From: JBCBKZ01 sp039026975
Lineage (GTDB): Bacteria; Bacteroidota; Bacteroidia; J057
Reading direction: 5' to 3'
DNA: 10,560 nt
Assembly (NCBI GenBank): GCA_039026975.1
Contig: JBCCLI010000221.1
Coordinates: forward strand, 1-10,560
The position numbers were made by a program, and so were the translations under genes. Below the pieces are notes generated by a model. It saw only the letters and a list, made by a program, of their open reading frames with translations, was not told where the DNA came from and made no database searches. Shown piece after piece: positions 7,707 to 10,560 of the stretch (positions are counted from its first letter, which is position 1; each line of letters opens with the position of its first letter).

Positions 7707-8168
7707 TTAGTTATCTTCTTCTTGCTGATTAGTCTTAAATCCTATAGGCTCTCTAAAAGGATATTTTTCCTGGAGAATATTATCGTAGTGATCAGCGGCT
7801 TCCCCTACTGTCATAATCATATCAAAGGCTTCTTCCTCATCCATTCCCTTAATAGGTCTATTAAACCGAATAAAAATGACATCTTTTTGAAGGCTAAAAG
7901 CGGCTCCTACCATCATGTGATTTAACTGAAAAATATCCTTCAAAAAAGTTTCCAGATTTGACTGTGGTAACTTCATAATAGGAGAAGTCACCCCAAAATA
8001 GAAAGGACTGTTCTGTGCTACCTGAAATAGCTCTATAAATATTTTAGAAGATCCCTTCTGGAGAGTCCATACCCCAGTCCTCTGCGTACGGGTAGACTCT
8101 GGATCTAACCCTATTTTTCCTATTGCCTTCTCAATAATTTCTACGTAGGACTCTGTCGTATTTTCCAT
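7707..8168 (-). CDS. YbjN-like / CesT-fold small cytoplasmic protein
   Basis: This 153-residue protein has no signal peptide and no membrane segment. The pattern of an N-terminal helix (YVEIIEKAIGKIGL), a beta-rich middle (GVWTLQKGSSKIFIELFQ, PFYFGVTSPIMKLP), a helix (NLETFLKDIFQLNHMM), further strands (AAFSLQKDVIFIRFNRPI) and a final helix (EEEAFDMIMTVGEAADHYDNIL) is that of the YbjN / type III secretion chaperone-like fold. The family assignment comes from this pattern and recall, not a search. The acidic tail ends QQEEDN. Such proteins are often adaptor or chaperone-like, with no known enzymatic role. The gene is the first of a tight leftward group with DUF1028 and tetR, and is separated from the upstream nth by 157 bases in which I saw no gene, so it may have its own promoter there. 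Confidence 0.65.
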   Translation of the reverse strand: MENTTESYVEIIEKAIGKIGLDPESTRTQRTGVWTLQKGSSKIFIELFQVAQNSPFYFGVTSPIMKLPQSNLETFLKDIFQLNHMMVGAAFSLQKDVIFIRFNRPIKGMDEEEAFDMIMTVGEAADHYDNILQEKYPFREPIGFKTNQQEEDN

Positions 8169-8325
8169 ATAAGTCTTTTGTTTGTAGATGAAACGTCTGC
8201 CCTGAACTGAATGGTACAGGAAGTATTAGCGGCAGCTTATCTCATAGTTTTTATAGGTGGGTAATTTTGTTCAATATAAATGTTTTCCCCTTAGTATGTT
8301 CCCTAAGACCTCATATTTAGCTCTT

Positions 8326-8967
8326 TCACGCTCCCTTGAACAATTCCTTTCTCCCTATTTGGCTGCATATGGGACAAGAAGTAGGATGGTGCCCTCTTGC
8401 AGGGCAGTATTCTCTTCCAAAAAATATGATCTGCAGGTGAAGTTTATTCCAGATTTCTTCTGGAAATAAACGCTTCGCATCTTTCTCCGTTTTCTCTACA
8501 TTTTTACCAGTAGATAAAGTCCATCTCCACATTAATCTATGTATGTGTGTGTCCACGGGAAAGGCTTGGACACCAAACGCTTGTGACATTACCACTGAGG
8601 CAGTCTTATGCCCTACCCCCGGCAATGCTTCCAGCTCTTCGAATGTTCTTGGCACTTCTCCCCCGTGTTTCTCCATGATGATATGAGAAAGTTCTGAGAT
8701 AGCTTTTGACTTTCTGGGAGATAACCCACACGGCCTAATCACTTCTTTTATCTTCTCTACAGGAACCTCCTTCATATCCTGAGGAGTGGAAGCTATCTCG
8801 AATAAATAAGGGGTAATCTGATTGACTCTGGCATCCGTGCATTGGGCGGAAAGTAGAACCGCTATTAGTAAGGTATATGGATCCTGATGTTCTAACGGAA
8901 TAGGCGTTTCTGGATAAAAATTCTCCAGTGTATCTATAACAAATTGGACTTTTTCAGCTTTATTCAT
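8326..8967 (-). CDS. nth: Endonuclease III (base-excision DNA glycosylase/AP lyase)
   Basis: Nth removes oxidised pyrimidines and nicks the abasic site by beta-elimination. The protein has the LLIAVLLSAQCTD helix, the helix-hairpin-helix LPGVGHKTA with the catalytic Lys, and the catalytic Asp in FPVDTHIHR; counted from the chosen start these are Lys121 and Asp139. I chose ATG at 8965-8967, giving 213 residues (MNKAEKVQFV), because it aligns with the usual N-terminus (E. coli MNKAKR); an in-frame ATG at 8995-8997 would add ten residues. The C-terminal iron-sulfur region is atypical. The normal C-x6-C-x2-C-x5-C is replaced by C-x9-C-x2-C with no fourth cysteine before the end, so a standard [4Fe-4S] cluster is unlikely. 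The gene runs leftward, away from the proposed replication origin. Confidence 0.95.
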   Translation of the reverse strand: MNKAEKVQFVIDTLENFYPETPIPLEHQDPYTLLIAVLLSAQCTDARVNQITPYLFEIASTPQDMKEVPVEKIKEVIRPCGLSPRKSKAISELSHIIMEKHGGEVPRTFEELEALPGVGHKTASVVMSQAFGVQAFPVDTHIHRLMWRWTLSTGKNVEKTEKDAKRLFPEEIWNKLHLQIIFFGREYCPARGHHPTSCPICSQIGRKELFKGA

Positions 8968-9028
8968 TCTTAGTAAATAGCCTTCTTTCATTAACAATAA
9001 CCGTAAATTCTTTCTAGGGTTTTTGTGT

Positions 9029-9056
9029 CTTTTTAGAGATAATTCTGTCTAAAAAG
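9029..9056. repeat. 9-bp perfect inverted repeat upstream of nth
   Basis: CTTTTTAGA at 9029-9037 and its exact reverse complement TCTAAAAAG at 9048-9056 flank a 10-base spacer. It lies 61 bases upstream of the preferred nth start and at the nth-proximal edge of the DnaA-box cluster. It could be a binding site for a dimeric protein or a DNA hairpin. The stem is AT-rich with no G/C-rich part, and no gene ends toward it, so a rho-independent terminator is unlikely. Function unknown. Confidence 0.6.
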
Positions 9057-9337
9057 TAGTCTTTAGGATTATTTTAACAGTGTTAGATGTAAAAATGATA
9101 TCCACATCTCTGGTTATTCCTTTCATAAAGAGCTGATAATCAAGTATGGTTAATCCACACGATTTTATGGAAAAACTGAGGAAATCTTACAAACAAGTTT
9201 ATAGCTATTCTTCACTTATCACCATATACACAATTTTTAGTGGATAAGTCTAATAAGAAAAAAGTGATGGTGGATAGTTAAGGAGTTGTACACATATCTC
9301 TTAACATCAGAGACCGTATAAAAGATTAAGATTCTAC

Positions 9338-9359
9338 TTATCCACTTACAGGTGGATAA
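9338..9359. repeat. Inverted pair of DnaA boxes
   Basis: TTATCCAC at 9338-9345 and GTGGATAA at 9352-9359 are exact reverse complements separated by 6 bases, so two DnaA-box-like sites face each other head to head. Both are strong matches, differing from TTATCCACA only at the last base. The arrangement could support cooperative DnaA binding near the centre of the proposed origin. Confidence 0.7.
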
Positions 9360-9492
9360 ATGAAAAAAGAATGAGCTATTTACTTGACAGAAAGGCTGTT
9401 TGATGTAGATATTATCTGTGGATAGCCTGGTGAAAAGCCGTGAATAAGTAGATTTCCAAATTTTTAAGAGGGATTTTATCCCGTTATCCACG

Positions 9493-9548
9493 CCTATACT
9501 ACTAATACTTATATTTTAAATAAATAAAGAAAAAAGAATAAATAAGGA
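9493..9548 (+). other. AT-rich segment, candidate DNA unwinding element with DnaA-trio-like repeats
   Basis: Only 7 of the 54 bases from 9495 to 9548 are G or C, and 9509-9528 is an uninterrupted run of 20 A/T. It begins right after the DnaA-like box at 9484-9492 and a short GCC. From 9499 the triplets read CTA, CTA, ATA, CTT, ATA, TTT; on the complementary strand four of six match the DnaA-trio consensus 3'-(G/A)A(T/A)-5', and all six have the central A. In Bacillus subtilis such trios beside a DnaA box guide DnaA onto single strands during opening. The nadA promoter must lie here or just upstream as well. Confidence 0.5.
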
Positions 9549-10550
9549 ATGAGCATAGCTGAAAAAATAGCCAAGGTAAACCAGATAGGATTTTTAAACA
9601 TAGACCTGGATCCTACCTTGGAGCTATTTGAGGAAATTGAAAGGTTAAAAAAAGAAAAGAATGCGATCGTCCTGGCGCACTACTACCAGGATGCAGATAT
9701 CCAGGATATTGCTGATTACATTGGAGACAGTTTGGGCTTAGCTCAGAAGGCCGAAAGCACAGATGCAGATATCATCCTGTTTGCAGGAGTTCACTTCATG
9801 GCTGAGACAGCTAAAATTCTGAACCCCACCAAAAAAGTAGTTCTGCCAGATCTGAACGCAGGCTGTTCTCTCTCAGATAGCTGCCCCCCAGATTTATTTT
9901 CTGAATTCAAAAAGCAATATCCTGATCACAAGGTGGTTTCCTACATCAACTGCTCAGCAGCGCTGAAAGCCATGAGTGATGTGATTGTAACCTCTTCCAA
10001 TGCTGAAGTGATAGTGAGATCCTTCCCCAAGGAACAACCCTTAATTTTTGCTCCTGACAAAAATCTGGGTGGGTACCTGGCCAAAAAAATAGGAAGAGAG
10101 ATGGTTCTGTGGAATGGCGCCTGTATGGTTCATGAAGTATTCTCGCGGAAGAGAATACTGGAACTTCAGCACAGGTATCCGGAGGCAGAAATTATTGCTC
10201 ACCCGGAATGTGAGGAGCATGTACTGGAACTAGCTACCTTCATCGGCTCTACTTCTGGTTTACTGAATTATACCCAGACCTCCCCCACAGAAACGTTCAT
10301 CGTAGTTACGGAAAGCGGAATACTCCACCAGATGGAGAAAAATAGCCCGGAGAAAACATTTGTGGCTGCTCCCAGCGAAGGAACCTGTGCTTGCAACAAC
10401 TGTCCCCACATGAAGCTCAATACCCTGGAAAAAATTTATCTCTGCCTGGAGTACGAGCTACCAGAACTGGAGATGGATCCCATTTTGATGGAAAAAGCGA
10501 AACTTCCCATTCAGCGGATGCTGGACATCAGTGCTGCTGCTGGACTGTAG
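9549..10550 (+). CDS. nadA: Quinolinate synthase A
   Basis: NadA condenses iminoaspartate with dihydroxyacetone phosphate to quinolinate, the second step of de novo NAD synthesis, using an oxygen-sensitive [4Fe-4S] cluster in the cytoplasm. The protein is complete at 333 residues. Family signatures are AHYYQDADIQDIADYIGDSLGLA (with HYYQ at residues 44-47), LPDLNAGCSLSDSCP, YINCSAALKAMSD, WNGACMVHEVF, AHPECEEHV and EGTCACNNCPHMKLN. The three cluster ligands are most likely Cys106, Cys192 and Cys285, whose spacing fits the three-cysteine pattern of known NadA structures. The start at 9549 is the first ATG after the AT-rich intergenic region and leaves a short leader before the first conserved helix. 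No nadB or nadC is in the window. The gene reads rightward, away from the proposed origin, as a leading-strand gene would. Confidence 0.97.
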   Translation: MSIAEKIAKVNQIGFLNIDLDPTLELFEEIERLKKEKNAIVLAHYYQDADIQDIADYIGDSLGLAQKAESTDADIILFAGVHFMAETAKILNPTKKVVLPDLNAGCSLSDSCPPDLFSEFKKQYPDHKVVSYINCSAALKAMSDVIVTSSNAEVIVRSFPKEQPLIFAPDKNLGGYLAKKIGREMVLWNGACMVHEVFSRKRILELQHRYPEAEIIAHPECEEHVLELATFIGSTSGLLNYTQTSPTETFIVVTESGILHQMEKNSPEKTFVAAPSEGTCACNNCPHMKLNTLEKIYLCLEYELPELEMDPILMEKAKLPIQRMLDISAAAGL

Positions 10551-10560
10551 CGAAAACAGG

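Larger units (their letters stand above)
9090..9548. other. Candidate chromosomal replication origin (oriC): DnaA-box cluster plus AT-rich region
   Basis: This non-coding stretch holds about nine 9-mers within one mismatch of the DnaA box TTATNCACA. Plus-strand copies: ATATCCACA 9098-9106, TAATCCACA 9151-9159, ATATACACA 9224-9232, TTGTACACA 9286-9294, TTATCCACT 9338-9346, TTATCCACG 9484-9492. Minus-strand copies: TTATCCACT 9239-9247, TTATCCACC 9351-9359, CTATCCACA 9417-9425, TTATTCACG 9439-9447 (these last counts bring the list to ten if all are accepted). A weaker two-mismatch copy is at 9270-9278. Five include the exact core TTATCCAC if the minus-strand copies are counted. An AT-rich segment adjoins the last box. 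In known origins DnaA binds such boxes and melts the neighbouring AT-rich DNA. Flanking genes diverge (nth left, nadA right). The dnaA gene is not adjacent in this window. The clustering is directly seen; origin function is inferred, and a DnaA titration or regulatory site is the alternative. Confidence 0.7.

Noticed and set aside
8257..8469. Plus-strand reading frame of 70 codons overlapping the end of nth
   Set aside because: It lies mostly antisense to the conserved C-terminus of endonuclease III, and its product has no recognisable features.
9216..9224. TTATCACCA as a further DnaA box
   Set aside because: Two mismatches in the conserved 3' half, so not counted in the cluster.
9237..9491. 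Minus-strand reading frame of 84 codons in the nth-nadA spacer
   Set aside because: It lies across the DnaA-box cluster; the product is low in complexity with no domain or good start, and is best explained as chance in AT-rich DNA.

Overview
The window looks like chromosomal DNA of a member of the Bacteroidota, probably of the Cytophagales type. The evidence is a moderately AT-rich sequence, gene starts without strong Shine-Dalgarno sequences, a large secreted DUF5117/DUF4953-type zinc metalloprotease, a tiny MHGINRIS membrane protein of a kind I associate with this phylum, and a clusterless-looking endonuclease III. The phylum call is inference from gene content; no rRNA or taxonomic marker is present. 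I see no insertion sequence, prophage, CRISPR array, tRNA or rRNA. Codon use and base composition look even throughout, so this reads as core chromosome rather than an accessory island.

Left part, 1-1881, all on the minus strand: the N-terminal part of an MgtE-type magnesium transporter (cut by the window edge and apparently starting at a non-ATG codon), a 56-residue single-span membrane protein not previously boxed as a long ORF, and anmK (anhydro-N-acetylmuramic acid kinase, cell-wall recycling). A 388-base gap follows (436 bases to the preferred start of the next gene), with no gene I can support.

Middle part, 2270-6113, on the plus strand: a TPR lipoprotein, then the secreted metalloprotease followed 8 bases later by a two-span membrane protein of unknown function. 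The membrane protein converges on, and overlaps by 4 bases, a leftward block at 6110-8967. In transcription order that block is nth (endonuclease III), a YbjN-like small protein, a secreted DUF1028 (Ntn-hydrolase-like) protein with a C-terminal TPR region, and a TetR-family regulator.

Right part, 8968-10560: a non-coding stretch of about 580 bases is the most striking element of the window. It carries around nine sequences within one mismatch of the DnaA box TTATNCACA, on both strands. Five share the exact core TTATCCAC, and two of those form a tight inverted pair. Immediately beside the last box lies a very AT-rich segment whose first bases resemble the DnaA-trio unwinding motif. Together these suggest a chromosomal replication origin (oriC) between nth and nadA, without dnaA beside it. 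The flanking genes point away from it on both sides, as leading-strand genes would. A 9-bp perfect inverted repeat lies at its nth-proximal end. The window ends with a complete nadA (quinolinate synthase, NAD biosynthesis) reading away from the proposed origin.
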